A DNA stretch of 25,385 nucleotides, taken from positions 1-25,385 of the forward strand of contig DVND01000095.1 in assembly GCA_018714645.1 (NCBI GenBank), written 5' to 3'. The notes under the pieces are model-generated. The model was not told the origin of the DNA, did no database searches, and saw nothing but the letters and a program-made list of their open reading frames with translations. Shown piece by piece: positions 1 through 6,827 of this stretch. The first letter of the stretch is position 1. Each line of letters starts with the position of its first letter. Source of the DNA: Candidatus Avimonoglobus intestinipullorum (GTDB taxonomy: Bacteria; Bacillota; Clostridia; UBA1381). A program made the translations under genes and the position numbers.

Positions 1-133
1 CAATCTCCCGGCGGAGGCTGTCAATGTCCTTGCCCATATTCTCTGAGAAATGTTCTTTTTGCTCCTCAGCCGCTTTTACAAGCTCCTGGGCTTTTTTCTC
101 TATGTCAATGATTTGCTGGATGATTTCTTCCAT
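1..133 (-). CDS. Small coiled-coil protein, N-terminal part (cut by window edge)
   Basis: Only the first 44 codons are inside the window. The protein begins MEEIIQQIIDIEKKAQELVK and continues as a charged helix rich in Glu, Lys and Gln with hydrophobic residues in heptad-like spacing, so a coiled coil is likely. The ATG at 131-133 is preceded by AAGGGG about nine bases upstream. It lies 23 bp after the UPF0210 gene with no terminator between, so it is probably the third gene of that operon. Short coiled-coil proteins of this kind include the peripheral-stalk (G/H) subunits of V/A-type ATPases, but the fragment is too short to decide and I do not assign a function. Confidence 0.6.
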   Translation of the reverse strand, partial: MEEIIQQIIDIEKKAQELVKAAEEQKEHFSENMGKDIDSLRREI

Positions 134-156
134 CTATAACATCCCCTTAGAAAGAA

Positions 157-1524
157 CTAATTTTTCAAGCTTTGCAGCGGGGCGGGAATCCTGCCGCCGC
201 GGCTGATAAAGTCCGAACTGCCATAAGTGTTGACGGGCATCACCGGCCCTGTTCCCAGCAGGCCGCCGAATTCCACCGTCTCGCCCACTTTTTTCCCCGG
301 CGCAGGGATAATCCGCACCGCTGTGGTCTTGGAATTCACCATGCCGATAGCCGCTTCGTCCGCAATAATTGCGGAAATCGTCGCCGCAGGCGTATCCCCC
401 GGAACCACAATCATGTCCAGGCCCACGGAGCAGACGCAGGTCATCGCCTCCAGCTTTTCCAGGGAAAGCGCGCCCAGCTTTGCCGCCTCGATCATCCCCG
501 CGTCTTCGCTGACGGGGATAAACGCGCCCGACAATCCGCCCACATAGGAGGACGCCATCACGCCGCCTTTTTTCACCGCGTCATTCAGCAGTGCCAGCGC
601 GGCAGTCGTCCCATGCGTACCGCACTTTTCCAGGCCCATCTCTTCTAATATATATGCAACGCTGTCCCCGACGGCAGGCGTCGGCGCCAGCGATAAATCC
701 ACAATCCCAAAGGGCACCTGCAGCCGTCTCGACGCCTCCTGCGCCACCAGCTGCCCCATCCGCGTAATCTTAAACGCGGTTTTCTTAATGGTCTCCGCCA
801 CAATGCCAAAGGGCTCGCCCCGGACCTTCTCCAGCGCGCACTTCACAACCCCCGGCCCGCTGACGCCTACGTTAATCACACAGTCGCCCTCGCCTTCGCC
901 ATGGAACGCGCCCGCCATGAATGGATTGTCCTCCACGGCATTCGCAAACACCACCAGTTTCGCGCAGGCGAAGCCGCCGGAGTCCTTTGTCAGAAGCGCG
1001 GCCTTTTTGATGATTTCCCCCATCCGCGCCACCGCGTCCATATTGATTCCGGCGCGGGTGGTCCCCACGTTGACGCTGGAGCAGACCAGCTCCGTAGCGG
1101 ACAGCGCCTCCGGGATGGATTCAATCAATACCTGTTCCCCGGCCGTCATGCCCTTATGCACCAGGGCGCTGTAGCCGCCGATAAAGTTCACACCGACAGT
1201 CTTTGCCGCCCGGTCCAGCGTTTTTGCAATCTTAACGCAGTTTTCAACAGTTTGTTCCTCCAGCGCATCCACCACTGTTGCAACCGGCGTCACGGAAATC
1301 CGTTTATTGATAATCGGGATCCCATACTGCTCCTCAATATCCTGCCCCGTTTTCACCAAATCCTGCGCATAATCGGTGATTTTATTATAAATCTTTTCGC
1401 AGGCGCGGTCCACATCCGGGTCTGTGCAGTTTTTCAGGCTGATCCCCATGGTAATCGTGCGGATGTCCAGATTTTCCTTGTCAATCATGTCGATTGTTTC
1501 TATAATCTCAAAAGGGTTGATCAT
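157..1524 (-). CDS. UPF0210 (DUF711) family protein
   Basis: This 455-residue protein has the usual length of the UPF0210 family, whose biochemical role is not established. It starts MINPFEIIETIDMIDKENLD. Glycine-rich conserved stretches include VNVGVSGPGVV, GTHGTTAALALLNDAVKKGG and SSYVGGLSGAFIPVSEDAGM, and it ends in a family-typical SSDFISRGGRIPAPLQSLKN tail. The ATG at 1522-1524 was chosen over a longer upstream reading because GAGGAGG stands seven bases before it and because the longer form would overlap most of the ACT gene. The stop of the upstream UPF0237 ACT-domain gene (1535-1537) lies within that ribosome site, so the two genes are probably translationally coupled. This pairing recurs across many Firmicutes, which suggests that the ACT protein senses a small molecule for, or binds, the UPF0210 protein; that is inference. 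Confidence 0.93.
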   Translation of the reverse strand: MINPFEIIETIDMIDKENLDIRTITMGISLKNCTDPDVDRACEKIYNKITDYAQDLVKTGQDIEEQYGIPIINKRISVTPVATVVDALEEQTVENCVKIAKTLDRAAKTVGVNFIGGYSALVHKGMTAGEQVLIESIPEALSATELVCSSVNVGTTRAGINMDAVARMGEIIKKAALLTKDSGGFACAKLVVFANAVEDNPFMAGAFHGEGEGDCVINVGVSGPGVVKCALEKVRGEPFGIVAETIKKTAFKITRMGQLVAQEASRRLQVPFGIVDLSLAPTPAVGDSVAYILEEMGLEKCGTHGTTAALALLNDAVKKGGVMASSYVGGLSGAFIPVSEDAGMIEAAKLGALSLEKLEAMTCVCSVGLDMIVVPGDTPAATISAIIADEAAIGMVNSKTTAVRIIPAPGKKVGETVEFGGLLGTGPVMPVNTYGSSDFISRGGRIPAPLQSLKN

Positions 1525-1534
1525 AACAGCCTCC

Positions 1535-1798
1535 TCATATGCGGTGCATAGATTCAAACAGCTCCTGGTTCTGCAAATGGATGGAAAGCCCCATCTCCCG
1601 GGCAATATCTTCCAGCTTTTCGGAAATCGCCCCGGTGGTTTTCCCGGACATCTCCACCAGCATAATCATCGTAAACATGTCCTGCATAATCGTCTGGGAA
1701 ATATCCAGAATGTTCACGCCATTCTCATACAGCACCGTGCTCACCTTCGCGATGATGCCCACCTTGTCTTTTCCCACAACCGTCACTACCGCTTTCAT
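1535..1798 (-). CDS. UPF0237 family ACT domain protein
   Basis: The 87-residue product is a single ACT domain, a beta-alpha-beta-beta-alpha-beta fold that usually binds amino acids or mediates dimerisation. The start, MKAVVTVVGKDKVGIIAKVS, has the typical first strand and the GxDxxGI turn, followed by the N-I-LDISQTIMQDMFTM strand seen in UPF0237 proteins. The ATG at 1796-1798 follows AGGATGG. Its stop codon overlaps the ribosome site of the UPF0210 gene, so both are expressed together. No enzyme domain is attached, so a regulatory or ligand-binding role for the UPF0210 partner is the likeliest reading, but it is unproven. Confidence 0.93.
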   Translation of the reverse strand: MKAVVTVVGKDKVGIIAKVSTVLYENGVNILDISQTIMQDMFTMIMLVEMSGKTTGAISEKLEDIAREMGLSIHLQNQELFESMHRI

Positions 1799-1840
1799 CT
1801 ATTCCATCCTTTCAAACCCGCGTATTTGCTCAATAAAATC

Positions 1841-1863
1841 GGTGCAATCAGCAGGATTGCACC
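1841..1863 (-). other. Nine-bp stem-loop in the leader of the UPF0237/UPF0210 genes
   Basis: GGTGCAATC and GATTGCACC form a perfect nine-bp inverted repeat around a five-base loop. On the minus strand it is followed by GATTTTATT, a weak T-tract. It lies about 40 bp before the ACT gene start, so it could be a leader hairpin, a leaky terminator of the rlmB transcript, or a protein site. No convincing promoter was found between it and rlmB. Confidence 0.55.
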
Positions 1864-1942
1864 TATGGTTTCACTTTATAATAATACGAACATTCCAAAA
1901 AATCCAGCTTAAAATACAAATATCTTCTTTTGTCCGGGCAAA

Positions 1943-1965
1943 ATACGGCTCAAATCATGCCGCAT
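1943..1965 (-). terminator. Weak terminator-like hairpin after rlmB
   Basis: On the minus strand ATGCGGC and GCCGTAT can pair (seven pairs including one G-T) around a nine-base loop and are followed by TTTT. It begins 15 bases after the rlmB stop codon. The stem is short and the T-tract is brief, so it may only partly end the hom-thrB-lysC-rlmB transcript. Confidence 0.35.
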
Positions 1966-1979
1966 ACGCCTTTTTTCTT

Positions 1980-2735
1980 TTAAATACGTCCTTTTTCGCT
2001 GTTTTTTATTTGGTTCTGCCGGGTGACCTCATACATCAGCACCGCCGCCGCCACAGAGGCATTCAGGGAATTGATTTCCCCAAACATCGGGATCTGTACC
2101 GTAAAATCGCATTTCTCCCGGACCAGGCGGCTGACGCCCGCGCCTTCGCTGCCAATCACAAGGGCAATTGCGCCCGTCAAATCCGTCTGGTACATGGATG
2201 TACCCGCCATATCGGCGCACGCCGTCCAAACGTTCTGTTCCTTCAGCCAGTCAATGGTCTGCGCAATATTTGCCACCCTGGCCACCGGCGTATACTCAAC
2301 TGCGCCGGCGGAAGTTTTCGCCACGACCGCGTTCAGTCCCACGCCGCCCCGTTTGGGGATAATCACCCCGTCGGCGCCGGCGCAGTTTGCCGTCCGGAGA
2401 ATCGATCCCAAATTGTGCGGGTCTGTAATTTTGTCGCAGATAATCAGAAACGGCGCTTTCCCCCGTTCCCTGCATCCGGCGAGTATTTCCTGCACCGTTG
2501 CATATTCATGCACCGCCGCAAAAGCGATAATCCCCTGATGGCTGCCATGCTCCGCTATTTTGTCCAGCTTTTGTTTTTCCACTTCCTGTATGATGATCCC
2601 GCGGTCTTTCGCTTTTTTGATAATCGGGACAATAGAGCCCTCATACCCGCCCTTTTTGACAAGTATTTTCTCAATCTCCCGTCCGGCGCGGAGCGCCTCC
2701 GCCACCGGGTTCCTGCCGATGATTTTATCCTCCAT
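1980..2735 (-). CDS. rlmB: 23S rRNA (guanosine-2'-O-)-methyltransferase, TrmH/SpoU family (RlmB-like)
   Basis: The 251-residue protein has the two-part layout of the group 3 TrmH family. An N-terminal substrate-binding domain (about residues 1-85, starting MEDKIIGRNPVAEALRAG) is followed by a SpoU methyltransferase domain with the knot motifs DKITDPHNLGSILRTANCAG, VIGSEGAGVSRLVREKCD and IPMFGEINSLNASVAAAVLM. In E. coli RlmB methylates G2251 of 23S rRNA. Members of this family are hard to separate from sequence alone, so the exact nucleotide modified is inferred. The ATG at 2733-2735 follows AGAGGGG. It starts 15 bp after lysC and is the last gene of the aspartate-family amino acid operon, an unrelated passenger in functional terms. 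Confidence 0.93.
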   Translation of the reverse strand: MEDKIIGRNPVAEALRAGREIEKILVKKGGYEGSIVPIIKKAKDRGIIIQEVEKQKLDKIAEHGSHQGIIAFAAVHEYATVQEILAGCRERGKAPFLIICDKITDPHNLGSILRTANCAGADGVIIPKRGGVGLNAVVAKTSAGAVEYTPVARVANIAQTIDWLKEQNVWTACADMAGTSMYQTDLTGAIALVIGSEGAGVSRLVREKCDFTVQIPMFGEINSLNASVAAAVLMYEVTRQNQIKNSEKGRI

Positions 2736-2750
2736 GACGGCGCCCCTCTT

Positions 2751-3959
2751 TTATTTCAGCATGAATTTGTCATGGATCGCAACAACGGCCCGCTCCGCAT
2801 CCTTCTGGTCAACCAGCACGGAAATCTTGATTTCCGAGGTGGCAATCATGCTGATGTTGATGTGGGCGTCATACAGGGCTTCAAACATAGTCGTCGCTAC
2901 GCCCGCATTATTCACCATGCCCGCGCCGACAATGGATACCTTGGAAACATCCTTTGTCCATTTGATGTCGTCCATGTTCACAATATTCTTGTTATCCTCC
3001 AGGATCTGCAATGCAACCGGCAGATCGCCCTCCGTCACCGTAAAGCTGATATCCTTCTTCACCCCGTTCCCGATGGATTGTATAATCAGATCAACGCTGA
3101 TGTTTTTCTGGGAAAGCAGGGAAAAGATTTCAAACGCCTTCCCCGGCGTATCCTCCACACCGCAAAGCGCGATCCACGCGCAGTCGTTGTCCCTTGTTAC
3201 CCCTCTGACCAGCATTTTTTCCACTTGGTTTACCTCCTTCACATATGTCCCTTCAACCCTGCGCAAACTGGATTTTACCGCCAGCTTCACATGGTATTTC
3301 TTCGCCATCTCCACAGACCGGTTATGCAGCACGTTCGCACCCAAGGACGCCAGCTCCAGCATTTCATCGTAGGAGATATCATCCAATTTATATGCATCCT
3401 TCACAATGCGCGGGTCCGCCGTATAAACGCCGTCCACGTCCGTGTAAATTTCGCAGACCTCCGCGCCCAGCGCCGCTGCCAGCGCCACTGCCGACGTATC
3501 CGAGCCGCCGCGCCCCAGGGTCGTGATATCGCCGAATTTATTGATGCCCTGGAAACCCGCCACGATCACAATCCTTCTCTTATCCAGCTCGCTGCGGATC
3601 CGCTCCGAATTCACATGCTTGATACGGGCGGCGGAATAGCGGCTGTCGGTCTGGATGCCCACCTGCCATCCTGTCAGGGACACCACCGGCCGGCCGATCT
3701 TCTCAATCGCCATCGCTAAAAGCGCAATGGAAATTTGCTCCCCGGAGGACAGCAGCATATCCATCTCCCGCTTGGAAGCGTTGGGATTGATCTCCTCCGC
3801 TTTTGCAATCAAATCGTCCGTGGTATCGCCCTGGGCGGACACCGCGACAATTACGTCATTCCCGGCGTCATACGCCTCCACAATCCTGTTGGCCACATTC
3901 ATGACCCGTTCCGCGTCCCGCACGGACGAGCCGCCGTATTTCTGCACAATTAACCCCAT
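2751..3959 (-). CDS. lysC: Aspartate kinase (aspartokinase)
   Basis: This enzyme phosphorylates aspartate to aspartyl-4-phosphate, the first step toward lysine, threonine and methionine. The 402-residue protein starts MGLIVQKYGGSSVRD, with the conserved KYGGSS motif at residues 7-12. The amino acid kinase domain runs to about residue 250 (GFQGINKFGDITTLGRGGSD, YTDVDGVYTADPRIV), and two ACT domains follow (about 265-402), as in feedback-inhibited aspartokinases. I chose the ATG at 3957-3959 over the TTG two codons upstream because AGGAGG lies seven bases before the ATG but almost touches the TTG. The ribosome site overlaps the thrB stop codon (TAGGAGG). Which amino acid inhibits it cannot be told from the sequence. 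Confidence 0.96.
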   Translation of the reverse strand: MGLIVQKYGGSSVRDAERVMNVANRIVEAYDAGNDVIVAVSAQGDTTDDLIAKAEEINPNASKREMDMLLSSGEQISIALLAMAIEKIGRPVVSLTGWQVGIQTDSRYSAARIKHVNSERIRSELDKRRIVIVAGFQGINKFGDITTLGRGGSDTSAVALAAALGAEVCEIYTDVDGVYTADPRIVKDAYKLDDISYDEMLELASLGANVLHNRSVEMAKKYHVKLAVKSSLRRVEGTYVKEVNQVEKMLVRGVTRDNDCAWIALCGVEDTPGKAFEIFSLLSQKNISVDLIIQSIGNGVKKDISFTVTEGDLPVALQILEDNKNIVNMDDIKWTKDVSKVSIVGAGMVNNAGVATTMFEALYDAHINISMIATSEIKISVLVDQKDAERAVVAIHDKFMLK

Positions 3960-3970
3960 ATTCAAACCTC

Positions 3971-4870
3971 CTAAATATTGCTTTTTACAACCGCGCCGAT
4001 GTTATCCACCGGGAGAATCCTGCAGCTCCATGCCTGCGCGCTCCCTGCAAAGAACTGGCGCATCTTATTTGAAAATTCCTGATAGCCGCCGTCCAATATG
4101 GATAGGATGGTGGGCCCGGAGCCGCTCAAATAGGTTGCCTTTGCCCCAAATTCATAACTTTTTTCAAAAATAGTATCCATATCTTCAATATATGCTTTCC
4201 GGTACTGTTGGTGCAGCCGATCCATCACGCCCGTGCGCAGCAGGCCGATATCGCCTGTCATCATGGCCGCCGTGAACAGCGCCGCATGGGAAATATTAAA
4301 CGCTGCATCTTTGATAGGCACCCGCTGCGGCAGCGTCCCGCGGGATTTTTTCGTGGCAACGAAAAAATCCGGGACCATCACCGCATATTTCATTTTGGAA
4401 TCCACCTTGATGCTCTTACATGCCGTTTTCCCGCCGGTGACGGCAGAAATGCAAAATCCGCCGTATAACGCCGGCGCCGCATTGTCCGGGTGCCCCTCCA
4501 TTTCCACGGCCAAATCCAGGATGTCAGAATACTCCAGCTTCCGCCCCGACAGCACGTTCGCCGCCAGCATCCCGCCGATGATACAGGCGCTGCTGCTGCC
4601 CAGTCCGCGCGTCATGGGGATTTGGCTGTTCTGGATGATTTTCAGCCCCTGCCGGGCATGGCCCACCTCCCGGAAAACCCGCTGCATGGCCCTGTAAATC
4701 AGGTTGTTTTCCCCATCGGGGATGTATCCTCCCGCATTTTTATTGATAATCTGCACACCCTGTGCCGTCTCTTCAACGCTGATATAATTATACAGCCCCA
4801 GCGCAATGCCGAGCGTATCAAACCCGGCGCCCATGTTTGCGCTGGTTGCCGGTACCCTGACGCGAATCAT
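3971..4870 (-). CDS. thrB: Homoserine kinase
   Basis: A GHMP-family kinase that makes O-phosphohomoserine, the direct precursor used by threonine synthase. The 299-residue product starts MIRVRVPATSANMGAGFDTL, a hallmark of ThrB, and has the ATP-binding loop PMTRGLGSSSACIIGG at residues 85-100 and a C-terminal TYLSGSGPTILSIL motif. A longer reading frame extends upstream but overlaps hom; the ATG at 4868-4870 overlaps the hom stop codon as ATGA, with GGAGAT just upstream, which fixes the start and implies translational coupling. No threonine synthase gene (thrC) is present in the window, so the last step is encoded elsewhere. Confidence 0.96.
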   Translation of the reverse strand: MIRVRVPATSANMGAGFDTLGIALGLYNYISVEETAQGVQIINKNAGGYIPDGENNLIYRAMQRVFREVGHARQGLKIIQNSQIPMTRGLGSSSACIIGGMLAANVLSGRKLEYSDILDLAVEMEGHPDNAAPALYGGFCISAVTGGKTACKSIKVDSKMKYAVMVPDFFVATKKSRGTLPQRVPIKDAAFNISHAALFTAAMMTGDIGLLRTGVMDRLHQQYRKAYIEDMDTIFEKSYEFGAKATYLSGSGPTILSILDGGYQEFSNKMRQFFAGSAQAWSCRILPVDNIGAVVKSNI

Positions 4871-6078
4871 TCTATCTCCAACACCCGCAGCCGCGCGGCA
4901 ATTCCCTCTAGCCGCTCCAGCCGCGCGTCCAGCGCGCCTTCCGGCAGCACGGGCGTCACAAAGCCAATCTCGCCCGCCTTTACGCCGTCCACAATCTGCG
5001 CTTCCGGGAATACCGCCAAAACCGCCTCTTTGGAACTGGCAGTCCTGACAAACATCGCGGTTTCCTTTTCTTCGCACGGCAGCATCATATCATCGCCGCA
5101 CCGCTTCCATACGGTACACCGCTTTGGCGCTTTCAAGTGTTTCACACAATCGATCATGTCCGCCACGACCGCGCTGGCTGTGGGAAGCTTGCCCGCGCCC
5201 CTTCCGTAGAACATGGATTTCCCCAGCGCATCGCCCGTGATGACGATTGCGTTATACACATCGTCCACGCCCGCCAGAGGCGATTGGCGGCTCACCAGCA
5301 TCGGACTGACCCGCGCATAGATTTTCCCCGCTTTGTTGATGCTGGCATACCCTATCAGCTTGATGACCGAATCGAGCTTTTCCGCATACTGCACGTCGTC
5401 CAGCGTGATATCACAGATGCCCTCGGTAGGGATGTTGTTATAATCCACAAATTTTCCCCAGGCGATGGACGCCAAAATTGCAATCTTCCGGCAAGCGTCG
5501 TGCCCTTCCACGTCCGCTGCAGGATTGCGCTCCGCATAGCCCTTTTCCTGAGCGTCCTTCAACGCCTGCTCAAAATCCTTTCCATGGTGGATCATTTCGC
5601 TCAAAATATAATTGGTCGTCCCGTTCAAAATCCCGGCAATGCGCAAAATGTCGTTCGCCAGCAGGCAGCTCATCATCGGGCGCAGCACCGGGATGCCGCC
5701 GCCGACGCTTGCCTCAAACAAATAGTTGGCCTGATGTTCTGCCGCCAGCTGCAGCAGCTCCGGCCCATAGGTCGCCACCAGCTCCTTGTTGGAGGTCACA
5801 ACGCTTTTCCCGCGTTCCAGCAGCTCCTTTGTAAACTCATACGCCGGATGCAGGCCGCCCATCATCTCCGCCACAACCTGTACCTTCGGGTCGTTCAAAA
5901 TGTCATTGAAGTCCTTCGTCATATATCGTTCCGCTTCATGCCCCGGAAAATCACGGATATCTAAAATATAACCCACATCCAGCCGTTCGCCTGTCTTTTG
6001 AGTAAAATCCTTATTATTCAGGATTTCGAACACACCGCTGCCCACCGTTCCGAATCCGATTATTGCAACCTTTGCCAT
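4867..6078 (-). CDS. hom: Homoserine dehydrogenase
   Basis: This NAD(P)H-dependent oxidoreductase reduces aspartate semialdehyde to homoserine. The 403-residue protein has a Rossmann motif near the start (MAKVAIIGFGTVGSGV), the SVGGGIPVLRP and GILNGTTNYILSEM segments, and the family signature region AERNPAADVEGHDACRKIAI with its catalytic lysine. The last 85 or so residues form a regulatory ACT-like domain (ETAMFVRTASSKEAVLAVFP), typical of threonine-sensitive forms. The ATG at 6076-6078 was preferred to an upstream GTG because AGGAG stands eight bases before the ATG and runs into the GTG. It follows the UPF0735 gene by 18 bp and overlaps thrB by four bases. Confidence 0.96.
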   Translation of the reverse strand: MAKVAIIGFGTVGSGVFEILNNKDFTQKTGERLDVGYILDIRDFPGHEAERYMTKDFNDILNDPKVQVVAEMMGGLHPAYEFTKELLERGKSVVTSNKELVATYGPELLQLAAEHQANYLFEASVGGGIPVLRPMMSCLLANDILRIAGILNGTTNYILSEMIHHGKDFEQALKDAQEKGYAERNPAADVEGHDACRKIAILASIAWGKFVDYNNIPTEGICDITLDDVQYAEKLDSVIKLIGYASINKAGKIYARVSPMLVSRQSPLAGVDDVYNAIVITGDALGKSMFYGRGAGKLPTASAVVADMIDCVKHLKAPKRCTVWKRCGDDMMLPCEEKETAMFVRTASSKEAVLAVFPEAQIVDGVKAGEIGFVTPVLPEGALDARLERLEGIAARLRVLEIE

Positions 6079-6096
6079 CTGTTTCACTCCTAATTA

Positions 6097-6534
6097 TTAA
6101 TTCATCGCCAAAATTTCCGCCCGGTTCACACCCCGGATCGCCTTCAAGCTGTCCAACAGGCCGGCCAGGCCGGTATCCATATCGTTCATCCGCAGGGTGA
6201 TCGTCATATTGGCGATATTGTTCACGGAGATATTCTGGTTGATGGTGAGGATATTGGTCCCATGCGCCGCCATGATCCCCAACATTTCCGACAGCACGCC
6301 CGCCACATCGTCCAAAACGAACGCCAGCGTGATAATCCGTTCCTGCCCCAATTCGCCGCACGCATAAACGTGGTTTTTATATTTATAAAACGCGCTCCTG
6401 CTGATTTTTGCCCGGGCCAGCGCCTCGTTCGTGGTTTTATATTTTCCGGAGGCCAGCAGCCGCTTCGCCTCCACGACCTTCACAAACACCTCCGGCGCGA
6501 CCTCCGTGTCCACTAATATATAGGAAGCATCCAC
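6097..6534 (-). CDS. UPF0735 family ACT domain protein (PheB-like)
   Basis: The 145-residue product (with the GTG start) matches the usual length of UPF0735 proteins. The N-terminal half has the family stretch ASGKYKTTNEALARAKISRS followed by AFYKYKNHV, which resembles a helix-turn-helix; the C-terminal half is an ACT domain (ITLAFVLDDVAGVLSEMLGI). An HTH plus ACT layout fits a ligand-responsive regulator, but no member's function is firmly known to me. The frame is open to 6606, yet the upstream ATG lies inside the promoter; the GTG at 6532-6534 has GGAGGTG ten bases before it and gives the expected length. As first gene of the hom-thrB-lysC operon, it may sense an aspartate-family amino acid. 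Confidence 0.9.
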   Translation of the reverse strand: MDASYILVDTEVAPEVFVKVVEAKRLLASGKYKTTNEALARAKISRSAFYKYKNHVYACGELGQERIITLAFVLDDVAGVLSEMLGIMAAHGTNILTINQNISVNNIANMTITLRMNDMDTGLAGLLDSLKAIRGVNRAEILAMN

Positions 6535-6572
6535 CGTTTTTGTACACCTCCATGTCCGTCTCTCGCGCACAT
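6513..6572 (-). CDS. Candidate 19-residue leader peptide upstream of UPF0735/hom
   Basis: An ATG at 6570-6572 has a well-placed AGGAG five bases upstream and opens a frame of 19 codons ending in TAG at 6513-6515. The peptide would be MCARDGHGGVQKRWMLPIY. It lies in the short 5' leader of the UPF0735-hom operon, overlaps the UPF0735 start in another frame, and its translation would pass over the UPF0735 ribosome site. It has no run of Thr, Ile, Met or Lys codons, so classical ribosome-stalling attenuation is not evident. It may instead couple translation, or be chance. Confidence 0.3.
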   Translation of the reverse strand: MCARDGHGGVQKRWMLPIY

Positions 6573-6590
6573 CTGTACTCCTATCTTGGT

Positions 6591-6619
6591 ATGATACCAC
6601 ATCCATTTTTGAAAGTCAA
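6591..6619 (-). promoter_or_regulatory. Promoter of the UPF0735-hom-thrB-lysC-rlmB operon
   Basis: TTGACT (6614-6619) and TATCAT (6591-6596) are separated by 17 bp, and TG sits one base before the -10 box (TGTGG before TATCAT), an extended -10 element. Transcription should begin near 6584, giving a leader of about 50 bases to the GTG of UPF0735. No T-box, lysine riboswitch or other large leader RNA fits in that space. Confidence 0.8.
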
Positions 6620-6786
6620 TATTCCATTTGACAAAACTGCACGAAAAACAAAGTTGGTTTTTATGCATATTTCTCACTTGCGGCCTTTGGCTGCTGATGG
6701 GGCGGTGGAAAGGGATGGAGAAAACCAAGTTTAAGCACGAAACCTTTGCCGTGTGCCAACACTGCGGGCATTCCTGGCAAATTTAA
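6613..6786 (+). pseudogene. Fragment resembling a small membrane/zinc-ribbon protein C-terminus
   Basis: A stop-free plus-strand frame encodes a basic stretch, a hydrophobic segment (SWFLCIFLTCGLWLLMG, about one membrane span) and a lysine-rich tail ending in FAVCQHCGHSWQI, with a zinc-ribbon-like CxxCG. It stops at 6784-6786, ten bases before a strong terminator, as a real gene would. There is no convincing ribosome site at the TTG (6628) or ATG (6697); an ATG at 6715 has a nearby AAGGG but would omit the hydrophobic part. The upstream side runs into stop codons and the promoter of the divergent operon. I read it as the remaining 3' end of a lost gene, with a tiny functional ORF (6715-6786) as the alternative. 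Confidence 0.35.
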
Positions 6787-6795
6787 CTGTAATAC

Positions 6796-6825
6796 AAAAA
6801 AAGAATGGCAATGCCATTCTTTTTT
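6796..6825. terminator. Bidirectional terminator after rhaA
   Basis: GAATGGC and GCCATTC pair around the loop AAT, and flanking runs of A and T extend the stem to 13 bp. The symmetry gives a T-run in both directions, so it can end rhaA transcripts from the minus strand and anything crossing 6613-6786 on the plus strand. Confidence 0.9.
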
Positions 6826-6827
6826 AT

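Noticed and set aside
1539..3719. Long open plus-strand frame of over 700 codons
   Set aside because: It lies antisense to UPF0237, rlmB and lysC, has no promoter or ribosome site, and its translation is rich in His, Arg and Pro as expected for a complementary-strand shadow of real genes.
4490..5209. Open plus-strand frame opposite thrB and hom
   Set aside because: It is fully antisense to two well-supported genes with clear motifs and an ATGA overlap, and has no own expression signals.
6535..6660. Lysine riboswitch or T-box before the hom-thrB-lysC operon
   Set aside because: The leader from the predicted start is only about 50 bases, too short for either, and has no T-box sequence or specifier-type stem.
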